Source: Wyeomyia smithii (Eukaryota; Arthropoda; Insecta; Diptera; Culicidae). Taken from it: 64,000 bases of DNA. Position numbers and translations under genes: made by a program. The notes beneath the pieces were generated by a model. The model did not search any database, had not been told where the DNA came from, and saw only the letters and a list, made by a program, of their open reading frames with translations. The DNA lies in contig NC_073695.1 in NCBI RefSeq assembly GCF_029784165.1, positions 212,999,896-213,063,895 of the forward strand. Direction: 5' to 3'. This document shows, one piece after another, positions 1-11,300 of the stretch. The stretch's first letter is position 1; the number at the start of each line of letters is the position of its first letter.

Positions 1-270
1 CTACGCGCACGCGCAAAACGAGGACATACGAAGAAGACATGCTCAGCAGTCCCTTCCGCATCCACGCACTCGGGGCTCATATCAGATTCCATCTATTTCT
101 TGCCTTACTATCGATTAAGAAAACAAAAAAGTGTGTTTAATTTGAAAAAGTCAGAGAAAAATGTGAGGTCAAACAGTCCCATCTTAAAAATAATAGCATA
201 TCAGTCCCACCAAATGTTTTTCTGAGTATGGCCATATTTTGTCTTCAGTTCATATAACAAATTCTTAGTG

Positions 271-530
271 CTCCTAGGAGTACGCGAGAAAAAAATCAGT
301 AATGGCTTACAAAGCAATGCTTCTTTATAATACTTCATATGATTTTCACTATTGCTCTTAAAACACGACTGTAGCAATCAAACAAAGCATTGTTTAATTT
401 GAAACCTGAACTTGACCACCACAACATGATCTACCACTACTCTCTCCCATGCTACGAGAACAAATGGTACAATTGATTTGGAAAATATCGTTGAAGGGGT
501 ACGCGGATAAAAAAAGGTTGAGAAGCGCTG
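271..530. repeat. Left-truncated copy of a hAT-type MITE
   Basis: This stretch is clearly related to the intact MITE at 1941-2199. Both share the words TACGCG, AAATCAGTAATGG, CCACAACATGATCTA and the right end AAAAAGGTTGAGAA..CGCTG. The left terminal inverted repeat is missing or degenerate, so only the right end (to about 530) can be placed. No coding capacity is visible. Confidence 0.6.
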
Positions 531-1932
531 CAGCGCTGTATTAAAGCAATTGTACAGCTTAGAAAGTCAATCTTATTTTCAATACTGATGCATCGTTATT
601 AACATTCTCATTTCAGCATTTTTCAATGCACCAATTCAAAAGAAAAAAAACAATTGCAATATTTTATAACTTTCAACCAATATTATCTGAATCCTGTATA
701 AATCATCACTGTATAAAAAGTGACACAAAGTAAATCTGTATTTCTCCCTAACGAACTAAGTATCCGACCAAGAAACTATATTTATCTTCTATCCTAAAAG
801 CTCTTTAGAAGCAATCGGATACGTTGATGGCCGATTTACAAACAATCTAGCAAGATGATAGCTACCATTATATTTATAAAAAATATATTTTAAATCCCTC
901 GTCTGTAACTTATGAGATAAAGTCGGACAGCTTCAAAGTTATGACATGTATTCAACGCTGTTTGCGCTAAATGTTACTCGCTTTCCCTACGCTTTAAAAA
1001 TATTTTAAACGAAGCGTTGCTTTGTGGCGAAAACAACGGCAATTAATCAAGCAAATAGTTAGAAGGTGGTGTTGGAACCACGACCAAATGTTTGACGCAG
1101 GACTATGGTCACAGAACGGAAGGTCATCTGTGATTCGAAAATTGCTTAGTGCTCAGTGCATTTTGCAGCGCTCCCTTGTGGTGGAAAGAACGCATTTTAC
1201 ACGGAAAATTAACAGAATTTATACTTCTTTTATTGAAATCTTTCATACACCCTGGAGACAAGACGCGACAGCTGGCTTCTTATTTTTCTTTTCGTTACGG
1301 TCGTCATCCACACCGTTGATGCCAGAATGATTATTTTTAACAACTTTTGCAGGTCAATGAAAATAAAACAAATTTAAAATGTAATGTATATAATCGAATA
1401 ATAGGGTAGAGCGGGGCTAGTTGGTTACGGGGTAAGTTGGTCAATGAGAATATCTTCGAATCGACTTAAAATATAACAAAACTAGAAAATATTGTTAGAT
1501 CTACGGTAATAAAAAAGTCATATTGGTTGCACTGCAAGCGTTTTGCTTATCTTTTCATGCCACATTTCGACCCACCTCGAATAGTTTTATTGAAATCGTT
1601 CAAATAATTTTAATAACATTTAGATCAAGTAATTTAGCGTTGGCTGCTGAATACTAGGACCAACCATAAGGAAAGCACTTTGCAGGTACGTAGTATTGTT
1701 ATTAGGCGTGTAATATTGAACTGGTGCGGCTGCCCCGGCTGGGCATTTCATACACAGTTTTTCTAATTGTGTAAACATCTGGAAGACAACTTGATAACAA
1801 GTGCCATTCATGTAATAGTTATTGTTCGCTTAACCCATGCTATTCAAAAACATCTTAAAGTTGTTTTCTGTGCAGTTTTGATAACATCATAAGCACAAGT
1901 TACAGACGAGCAGCAGCAGTTTATATTCAATA
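531..1932. other. Intergenic, no gene recognised
   Basis: AT-rich sequence. The only longer open frame (1022-1330, 102 codons) has no recognisable motif and looks like chance. A fragment near 1405-1445 (GGGGCTAGTTGGTTACGGGG) resembles the ends of TA-type MITEs seen elsewhere in the window, but no partner end was found. Confidence 0.5.
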
Positions 1933-1940
1933 ATCTATAT

Positions 1941-2199
1941 CAGCGGTTCTCAACCTGGGGTACGCGTACCCCTGGGGGTACTCGAAAGCCTTCAGGGGGT
2001 ACGCGAAAGAAAAATCAGTAATGGCGGACTGTATGCATTCAAACAAACCGTAGTTTAATTTAAAACCTAAAAAGGACTACCACAACATGATCTATCACTA
2101 CTCTCTTCCACTCTGCGAAAACATTTCAAACCAGGGGTTCCATCGATATGAAAAATATCGCCAAGGGATACGCGAACAAAAAAAGGTTGAGAACCGCTG
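1941..2199. mobile_element. Intact hAT-type MITE with 8-bp target duplication
   Basis: The terminal inverted repeats are CAGCGGTTCTCAACCT on the left and AGGTTGAGAACCGCTG on the right, a perfect 16-bp match. The 8-bp direct repeat ATCTATAT flanks the element at 1933-1940 and 2200-2207. An 8-bp TSD with CAG-type ends is the hallmark of hAT transposons. The element is only 259 bp and non-coding, so it would need transposase in trans. A truncated relative lies at 271-530. Confidence 0.9.
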
Positions 2200-2340
2200 A
2201 TCTATATAATACAATTATGCTATGAAAGAACATCTCGAGAATGAGAATATAACAACACAAGTTTTCAATTGCGCTTATAGTACTCTTATATGACTACTGT
2301 CATTGTGAATTCTTTCCTAACATTTTTTGTGTGTTACTTG

Positions 2341-3290
2341 GGGACTTCTGGTTTCCGCAAAACAACCATAAATGATTGAATACCACCCGATATGGGTCTT
2401 TCTGGAATCGAATTGATGCTCTGAGGTCAAAATTTAATTTCGGACGCTATTTTTAAATTGAAGATGGTGACTTCCGGTTTGCGGTAAACAGTAAAAATTG
2501 ACCAAGTACCACCCCATATGAGTCATTTCGGATTCGGAATGATGTCAAGAGACCTGAAAACGATCCAGAAGCCTTCTTGAATTCCAAGATGGTGACTTCC
2601 GGTTTTCGAAACACAACCCAAAATGACCGAATACCGATGTGTGTATTCCACGGATTGGGATGATGCGCAGACACCAGAAATCAACTTTGAACGCGTTTTT
2701 CAAATTCAAGATGGCGACTTCCAGTTTCTGAAAAACTTCCAAAATTGACCAAATACCGTCTCATATGAACACTTTTGGATTCGGAATGGTGCCAGGAGAT
2801 CTGAACACGACACCAGACGAACCGAAAGTCACCATCTAGAATTTTAAAATGGCGTCTGGGGTCGATTTTTGGTTTCAGGGCATTGTTCTATTTCTTATAA
2901 AAACCTTTTTTATTTTTTCTAAAAACCGGAAGTCGACATCTAGGAACCCAAAATGGCGTCTGGTGTCATTAAATAGTGTCAGAGCATCATCCCGATTCCA
3001 AAAATACCCATATTATTTTCCAGGAACCGGAAGTCATCTCTTGGAATCCGAAATGTCGTTATGCACGCTCTGGACATCATCTCGATTACGAAAATACATT
3101 TATTGGAGGGTATTTGACCATCTTAGGTTGTTTTCTAGAAACCGAAAGTTGACATCTTGGAATTCAAAATGGCGTCTTGGCCATTTTCCGATCTGTGGGC
3201 ATCATCCCGGTTGCGAAAATAAATATTGGATGGTATTTGACCTTGTTTTTTATTGTTTTTATGGCTTCTAGAAGCCCCAATTTATCGCGG
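2341..3290. repeat. Inverted array of ~100-125-bp repeat units
   Basis: Four units in one orientation are marked by GACTTCYGGTTT-like words near 2343, 2469, 2594 and 2716 (spacings about 126, 125 and 122 bp). They are followed by about four units in the opposite orientation, marked by AACCGRAAGT-like words near 2821, 2926, 3025 and 3141. Most units also carry AAGATGG or AAAATGGCG beside the marker. The orientation switches near 2780-2820, so the whole block is a loose palindrome. Open frames across it arise only from the repeat and are not treated as genes. Confidence 0.8.
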
Positions 3291-4579
3291 AAGGACCATT
3301 TTGAAAGCAAATCAACAAAACCATTAAAATGGTTGTACTTAAGATTCTATTAATATGATCATAAAACCATAATATTCCTCAGCTTCGGAGCATATTCACA
3401 TATCACTGGTTATTCTTGAGTAATTTGTGTACAAAAGCATTGTTATTAAACATATTTTTTCATTACGGTTAATAGCACTTAGTGCGTACTTTTGCCTCAC
3501 GATAAGTTTTCCAGCTGGTTTGAGTTTTATGACAAATTTCAAAATATTTTCGCCAAAACAAAGTCACACTACAAACCACAATTATTCAAGAGTTTTTTGG
3601 GTTCTGTTGATTTCGAGTTTCTGTAGTTTTCCAATAGGTCAATCATATTTTTCAAAACTAAGAAAATTAGATCAATACAGCTCAAAACACAATTTTCCTC
3701 ATAGCTTTGCACCATTTAAACGGAATCTTATGTGTTTACATGTGTGATTACCTGACGTTATAATACTGCAAATTCACAAAATGTTGCCAGTGTATTTCGC
3801 TCGTATGTTCCGAAAAGGCCAATGCGTACTTTTACTCCGTGCGTACTTTTGCTACTCACTACTCTAACCGTTTTAAATCTAATAACACTTGTGGCGGTTT
3901 CATTTTCCATTGCCAAACAAATTCTTGGCCAAGATGCACCACAACAAAGGCCAATATTGGAGCATACGCAGAAGGTTAATACGCAAATTGCAGATATCAG
4001 CACGCGAATAGAGAAGCGCTTGAAATCTCAGACGTAAAATCAAAGGCAATGGAACATACCCTAAGTTTTCAAGCAATTTTCGTGCATTCTACCCCGATTT
4101 CAGTATTGACAGTTTTTAGATCAAAGTTGACGAAGGTTTGTGAAATAAACTGAAGTGTATATATGTAGTATTGTAAATTCCAAAAGTGTTAGAGTTAGAG
4201 GAACCAATGTTTTTTGTATTATTTGCAAGTCCGTTAACCATAAAATTTGACATAAAATTCATGAATTCATGAACAAAGCCTTCAATTGAAGAAAAAATGC
4301 AATAGTTATTAGGTAGGCTACGACCCGTCCGAATGTAACTTATAGCACTGAACTAATTATCCAGCTCAGCCGATTGGCCCTATAGGTGACACAGGTCATT
4401 CCATTCATAGTTCACGTCACCGTTATGAATTATAAATACCTTATTTCACAATGGTTTACAGTGGTAGGTTAAAAAACATGAAAATCTTGGCGAGCATATA
4501 ATACGTAATCCATATAAGTCAATCTGGTCACAAAAGCACAAAGTAGTCAGCTAATCAACGTCTTTCAATCTTTCCTCAG
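3291..4579. other. Upstream or intronic sequence before the calpain relic
   Basis: No gene is recognised. The short word GTGCGTACTTTTGC recurs near 3482 and 3840, suggesting a dispersed-repeat fragment. A 71-codon frame at 3822-4037 starts with a hydrophobic stretch and ends with a polar tail, but has no homolog I recognise and probably arises by chance. The segment ends in a pyrimidine-rich tract and CAG (4577-4579), the acceptor of the first recognisable calpain exon. Confidence 0.45.
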
Positions 4580-7030
4580 AAACCGCAATTCAAGAAAGAC
4601 CCCCATAGCGCGGAAGCGCAAGACTTTTACGAGCTACGTGACCGCTGTCGAGGTACCGGTACCCTTTTCGAGGATCCCGAACTTCCCGCCAAGATTCGGT
4701 CACTGGTGTGACGTGGTGATTGACGACCGTTTGCCGACGACCAACGGAAGTTTGGTCTATATGCGATCCAGTGAGAAGAATGAGTTTTGGAGTGCATTGC
4801 TGGAGAAAGCGTACGCTAAGCTGTTCGGATCTTACGAGACATTGCGAGGTGGGTCAGCTAGTGAAGCGATGGAAGACTCCACAGGAGGAGTTACGGAAAC
4901 GTTCGAAATTGAAAAGCTCCGAAGGATTTGTTTCAGATCATCGAGAAGGGCTTTCGAAAACACGCTATGTTTGCGTGCAGTTTGGAACCGGACCCGAACA
5001 AACTTGAAGCCGAAACTGCTCAAGGTTTGATCCGGGGTCATGCGTATTCGATCACTACGGCCAAGATGGTAGATATAGAAACACCAAGGACGAAAGGGAA
5101 AGTTCCATTGTTACGACTGAGGAACCCGTGGGGAAATGCCAACGAGTGGAATGGAGCTTGGAGTGACAAGTCACCAGAGTGGAAGTTTATTCCGGAGGAA
5201 ACCAAGCGCGAGGTCGGATTAACTTTTGATGTAGATGGCGAGTTCTGGATGTCGTATCAGGATTTTGTTAAATATTTCGACCAAGTTGAGATCTGTAATC
5301 TCAGTCCTAATTGTCCGATGGTTCGTCAGATGATGGACTACCCTTGGAAGCAAGCATCGTTTGAGGGCGAATGGGCGATCGGAAGCACGGCAGGAGGCTG
5401 CCGAAATTATCCGGATACTTTTTGGCATAATCCACAATATGTTATTAGTTTGGAAGATCCGGACAAGGATGATGACGATGCCAAAGCGACAGTTATCGTT
5501 GCTCTGATGCAAAATAATCGACGTCCCAAGCGGAACAAAGGAATCGACTGTCTGACGATAGGGTTTGTCATATACCGTGTTGGCGAAGACGATCTCAAGA
5601 AAAATCTCTGCCAAAAGAATTTTCCTCCGCAACGCTTCGGTGGCAAAATCCAATTTCATCAATCTACGCGAAGTTACCTGTCGATTCCGACTAGATACCG
5701 GAACGTACGTGATAATCCGGTCTACTTTTGATCCGAACACCGAGGGTGAATTCCTGATTCGGGTGTTTTCCGAGTGCCCGAGTTGCATGAGCGAAAATGA
5801 CCAATGCGTAGGGGTCTGCGAAATGGATCCTCGGGTAAGTTGGGTCGACATTGCACGAGTTGCATAACGTTATGTTTCTAACTGCCTGACAAATATGCCT
5901 TTCATTTCCCTGTTCCCATCGTAGCGACTTGTCAGTGTTAGTGCACTTTAGAGATAAATGTAATGAATAATGCTAGTAGTTAAAATGCGAATATTTCACT
6001 AAATGTTTCTGCATTGCTGTATATTCTGCTAATGTTTTAAGGTCCCAACCAGTTATAACACCAGGCCAGCTGCAACAGTAAGTGTATTATTTTAACAAAA
6101 AAAACACACATTTTAAATGCATGTTTCACTCTTTCACCAGTCAATTGACTTATCAATTAAAATGAACAATCCCTTCTGCAGATCGATCAAACCCTTCCGG
6201 ACCCAACGAAGCCGGACCCCCAACGGGAGGCGATGGAGAAACTATTCATTGATGTGTCCGGAGAAGATGGCGAAGTGGACTGGATGGAGCTGAAACTAGT
6301 GCTAGATCATTGCTACCGTGATGACATAGCTATTGTAGCCAAAGGACTTTCCCAAAGCTATCAGCTAGCCCCGGTAGGAACCCATTTATTTTTGTTTAGT
6401 TTAGTTAAGTTTATTTGAAACCTGCTTCCTCAATTGCTTCCGATAAACCTGGTGGCTGGCAATCCTGCAGGATACAGGACGTTCCGCACAAACGATTTCC
6501 GCAGACTCGGCGCTTACCAAGAAAAAAATTACCAAGAAAAAAAAATCAGGTAGGTATTTTTCGTCCTTTAGTAAGTTCCCATTAATAAGGTTATATCCAT
6601 TTTTCAGCGGATCCAACGGTAGCTGGTTTCTCGAAGGATGCCTGCCGTTCGATAGTCGCCATGCTAGACGAAGATGGGTCCGGGAAGTTGGGCTTCGTGG
6701 AGTTCCAAAAGTTGCTGACCGAGATCGTACGCTGGAAGGCGGTCTTCAAGTTGTACGACCAAAATCAAACCGGTCGGTTGAATCCATTCGAGCTACGAAC
6801 GGCGCTACAGTCGGCTGGATACAATCTCAACAACAAGATTCTTAATAGCCTAATGCATCGGTACGGCGGTTTGGTTCGACGATTTCGTCACCTGTGCGGT
6901 TAAAATTAGAACCATGATTGGTAGGAACCCACAATATCGTTAAACAGTGTAATCATATTAATTCTGTTATCCTTTTTAGACATATTTAAAGCAAAGGACG
7001 TCAATGGTACGAACATCGCATCATTCAATA
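4580..7030 (+). pseudogene. Calpain pseudogene (cysteine protease, C2 family)
   Basis: Calpains are Ca2+-dependent cytosolic cysteine proteases. The first exon encodes [20 protein letters not shown], then jumps directly to [15 protein letters not shown]. Roughly 90 codons are lost, including the catalytic Cys block, and the frame changes. The His (GHAYSIT) and Asn (LRLRNPWG) motifs remain. Further frame breaks occur near 4900-4925, 5590 and 6865. Later exons look splice-competent: 6042-6077 (36 nt), 6182-6373, 6471-6549, 6608-6920 and from 6980. They encode EF-hand loops DEDGSGKLGFVE and DQNQTGRLNPFE. The last exon starts DIFKAKD but loses the usual C-terminus. It is a close paralogue of 37709-39979. 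Clustered sequencing errors are an alternative for the single-base shifts, but not for the missing Cys block. Confidence 0.85.
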
Positions 7031-7458
7031 TGGATCCACAAAACAATTTATTCTTAAATTATATTTACTACTGCAAAGTTTTCAAGGCAGTATATTTAAC
7101 TATTAATTGGAAGTTTTTAAAAGTTTTTCGTTTGAGCCAATCATAAATTGTTCATCTCTCTATTCGACTTTGACTTTTTTTTATTTCACAGTCTTCCGGA
7201 GCACTCTGCTGAACGTAGTGAAAAGAATTTCTTGAACCAGTTCTTTTTTCCCTTTGGGACGATCCATTAATGATGTCACGCCAAATTTGGAAAAAATTAA
7301 TTCCCCCCTCCCCCTTGTCACAAGCTGTCACAACTTCCTTGACCCCATCCCCCCCCTAAGTACGTCACGTTTTTCACGTTTTTCATTGATTGAAAATCGA
7401 GAAATTTGTTAGGAATGCATTTTTTCTTAATGAGAACGATTTTACTGAAAGAAAAACT
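7031..7458. other. Intergenic with dispersed repeat fragment
   Basis: The C-rich piece at about 7255-7380 (GGGACGATCCATTAATGATG, CCCCCCTCCCCCTTGTCAC, TACGTCACG) resembles the body of the Harbinger-like MITE at 63117-63270, but clean inverted ends were not found. The rest is AT-rich and featureless. Confidence 0.4.
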
Positions 7459-7970
7459 GAAACTCAACCGCTAGTAGCGCTGCAAAATTAACTTACACTT
7501 AAGAGAAATGGTGTCTTCAGCAAAGGTATAGATCAAGTTCTTACAAAATATTTGTCGAAGACACTTTTCTTCTTTTTTTTTTTCCTCATCTATAGTTTAT
7601 TTGACACGGCACAAATACAATTCAATGTTTAACGGCGCCAATTATATCTAGTAGCTTACTTTCTAAAGTATCTTAATAACTAAAAGCAAATTTTTTATCC
7701 TCGCTGCCGACTACGAGCTGAAACTAAATCTAACTTAAGCTAGAATGTTTTGCATGAAAAGCACTGATTTGTTGTTTGATGGTTTTCCATCGCCATAGGT
7801 AAGCAGCATATTGAATATGTTCCGCTGATGGGCCAAGATATTACGGACTGGCATATTGGGTTGTCTCCCTCGGGGCCTGAGAGTATCGTGCGGGTCTAGT
7901 TGCTGTTTCCGGATCCGGGGTCTTAACGTGTTCTTGTCGTTTGGTTGGATGTAGGCGGAAGGGGATAGGA

Positions 7971-8381
7971 CTAAACTGGGGCGTGGATGGATTTCAGGAA
8001 AACGTATATAAGGGACATGTAGGATAGGTCACGGCTCGCCAAGACATCACGAACAGGAACAGCCGGCTGCCTACCTTCGGCCTGCAGGGAAGCTACTAAT
8101 CTAGACCTGGCGTCACGGTGTACAGGGCATGACCAAACAACGTGCTCTATGTCGTGATAACCTTCACCACAGGCACAGATACCACTCTCCTCGAGCCCAA
8201 CACGACGGAGATGCGCGTCAAATCTATAGTGATTGGACATAAGCCGGGACATCACGCAAATGAAATCCCGACCTACATCCAACCCCTTGAACCACGGGTT
8301 CGTCGATACCTTGGGGGTTATGGAATGTAACCACCTTCCCAGTTCCCCCTTGGTCCAAGAATTTTGCCAACTGATGATCGT
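7971..8381 (-). pseudogene. Displaced C-terminus of LINE ORF2 (zinc-finger tail)
   Basis: Read on the minus strand from just after the SINE duplication, this frame continues the interrupted protein: TIISWQNSWTKGELGRWLHS. Further on comes a Cys/His cluster CACGEGYHDIEHVVWSCPVH, typical of the C-terminal knuckle of I/R1-type ORF2 proteins. It ends with FLKSIHAPV and a stop at 7971. The SINE plus its TSD adds 214 bp (one more than a multiple of three), which puts this tail out of frame with the upstream ORF2. Confidence 0.8.
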
Positions 8382-11300
8382 ATTCTGACGTAAGCAAAGC
8401 CTTGGTGCTACATTCCGATTCGGAACTTGACCTTCTGTTTACTATACACAGACTTCGCAGCCAACTGTTGAGTGTACAGGACAATTGCGGGGCTAGCGCT
8501 ACGATCCTACTGACACTAACAGTCTCTCCTGAGCCGAGACTCGAACCTACGACAACTGGCTTGTTAGGCCACCATCGTACCTCGAGACCAGCTGGATTCT
8601 GACGTACAAATGCGAAAAATTCATTAAAGGCAATTGGTCTTTCATAAATATCACCGTTTGTTGCGCCCACCTTAGCCAAAAAGTCCGCTTTCTCATTACC
8701 CGGTATCGAGCAGTGAGAAGGGACCCACGCTAAGGTAATCTGAGTAGATTTTTCGGATAAAGCACTCAGATGTTCCCGTATTTTCCCCAGGAAATACGGA
8801 GAGTGCTTAACATCTTTCATCGATCGGAGAGCCTCAATGGAACTGAGACTGTCCGTAAAGATGAAATAATGGTCCGTGGGCATTTTTTCGATAATCCCTA
8901 GGGTGTACTGAATTGCAGCTAATTCTGCGACGTAAACAGAAGCAGGATTATCGAGCTTATGGGAGACGGTTAAATTGTTATTGAAGATACCGAAGCCAGT
9001 GGACCCATCAAGAAGTGATCCGTCAGTGTAGTACATATTGTCGCAGTTGATGTTTCGATATTTATTGGAAAAAATTTTGGGGATCTGCTGCACGCGTAAA
9101 TGATCCGGGATTCCACGAGTTTCTTCTATCATGGATGTATCGAAAAACACAGTAGAATCAGAAGTATTTGATAAGTCGACACGATTTGGAATATTCGAAG
9201 AAGGGTTAATATTTTGGGACATGTGATTGAAATACAATGTCATAAAACGGGTTTGAGAATTAAGTTCGATTAACCTTTCAAAATTTTCAATCACGGGACG
9301 GTTCAAGACCTCACATTTGATAAGAATACGAGAAGACAGGCTCCAGAAGCGGTTTTTCAATGGTAGTACTCCAGCTAAGACCTCCAAACTCATCGTATGG
9401 GTCGACTGCATGCAACCTAAGGCGATACGCAAACAACGATATTGTATTCGCTCCAGTTTGATCAAATGTGTGTTTGCTGCGGAGCGGAAGCAGAAACACC
9501 CGTATTCAATAACAGACAATATCGTTGTTTGGTAAAGCCTTATAAGGTCTCCTGGGTGGGCTCCCCACCATTGTCCGGTTATTGTACGAAGAAAATTCAC
9601 TCTTTGTTGACATTTTTTCATCAGATACCTCACGTGACAACCCCAGGTGCCTTTAGAGTCGAACCAGACACCAAGATATTTGTGTACCAAAACCTGAGAA
9701 ATCGTTTTACCCATTAATTGTGTTTGAAGCTGAGCAGGTTCATGCTTCCTAGAAAAAACTACTATCTCAGTCTTCTCCGGAGAGAATTCGATACCTAGCT
9801 GTAAAGCCCAAGCAGACAAATTGTCCAAGGTATCTTGCAATGGTCCTTGCAAATCGGCAGCTTTGGCTCCTGTAACAGAGATTACACTGTCGTCTGCAAG
9901 TTGTCTTATCGTGCATGAGTTTGCCAGACATTCGTCGATGTCATTTACATAAAAGTTGTAAAGAAGGGGGCTTAAACATGAGCCCTGGGGAAGACCCATG
10001 TAGCTAATGCGAAAAGTTGCCAAATCGCCGTGCGTAAAATGCATGTGCTTTTCGGACAACAAATTGTGCAAAAAATTGTTCAAAATTGGAGAAAATCCTT
10101 GTCGGTGAAGTTTACCCGAAAGAATGTCAATAGAAACGGAATCAAAAGCCCCCTTAATGTCCAAGAACGCAGACGCCATTTGTTCTTTGCGAGCATACGC
10201 CAGCTGAATATCTGTTGAAAGCAACGCAAGACAATCATTCGTCCCTTTGGCACGGCGGAAGCCAAATTGAGTATCTGATAGTAGACCATTTGATACGACC
10301 CAATGGTCTAAACGACGGAGTATCATTTTTTCCATCAATTTCCGGATACAGGATAGCATTGCAATCGGCCTATAAGAGTTGTGATCAGAAGCTGGTTTCC
10401 CTGGTTTTTGGATGGCGATCACCTTCACTTGCCTCCAATCCTGCGGTACAATATTTTGCTCCAGGAACTTATTGAACAAGTTCAACAAGCGCCTCTTGGC
10501 ATTGCCGGGTAGATTCTTCAACAAGTTGAATTTGATTCTATCTAACCCAGGCGCGTTATTGTTACAGGACAGGAGGGCAACTGAAAATTCTGCCATCGTA
10601 AAAGGTGATTCAATCGCGTCGTGGCCCGGAGACGCATCGCGAACAATGTTTTGCTCAGGAACAGAGTCCGGACATACTTTCCTGGCAAAATCAAATTTCC
10701 ACCTACTTGAAGACTCCTCGCTTTCGTTGACCGTTACGCGATTCCGCATTCTTCGGGCTGTGTTCCAAAGAGTGCTCATTGATGTCTCCCTCGACGTCTC
10801 GTTTACGAACCGACGCCAATATCCGCGTTTCTTTGCCTTAGTCAAGCTTTTAAACTTGGTATCAAGCTCCGAATAACGTTTAAAGTCGTCGGCATCGTCT
10901 GTATCCCGGAAGGTCAGATACGCGTCGGATCTTTGCGTGTAGACATCGGAGCACTCTTGGTCCCACCACGGAGTGGGAGGCCGTCCTTTGATCGTTACGC
11001 CGGGATATTTCTTCGTTTGGGCTTGCAACGCGGCGTCGAGAATCAAGCCCGCGAGGAGGTTGTATTCTTCAAGTCGTGGATGATGTTGAATCGACTCGAC
11101 CGCTTTTGAAATCATTTCCTCGTATAACTTCCAATCGACATTCCGTGTGAGGTCATACGGAATGTCAATTGGTCGCATGCGAGTTGACCCGTTATTAATT
11201 GAAATAAGAATAGGCAAATGGTCGCTACCGTGAGGATCAAGGATTACCTTCCATGTGCAATCCAACCGTAGCGACGTCGAACATAAGGATAGATCCAAAG

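Noticed and set aside
1022..1330. 102-codon open frame
   Set aside because: No domain, atypical composition, AT-rich intergenic context; probably chance.
3822..4037. 71-codon frame with hydrophobic N-terminus resembling a small secreted protein
   Set aside because: No homolog recognised, no supporting splice or promoter signals, and the start lies in a repeated GCGTACTTTT word.
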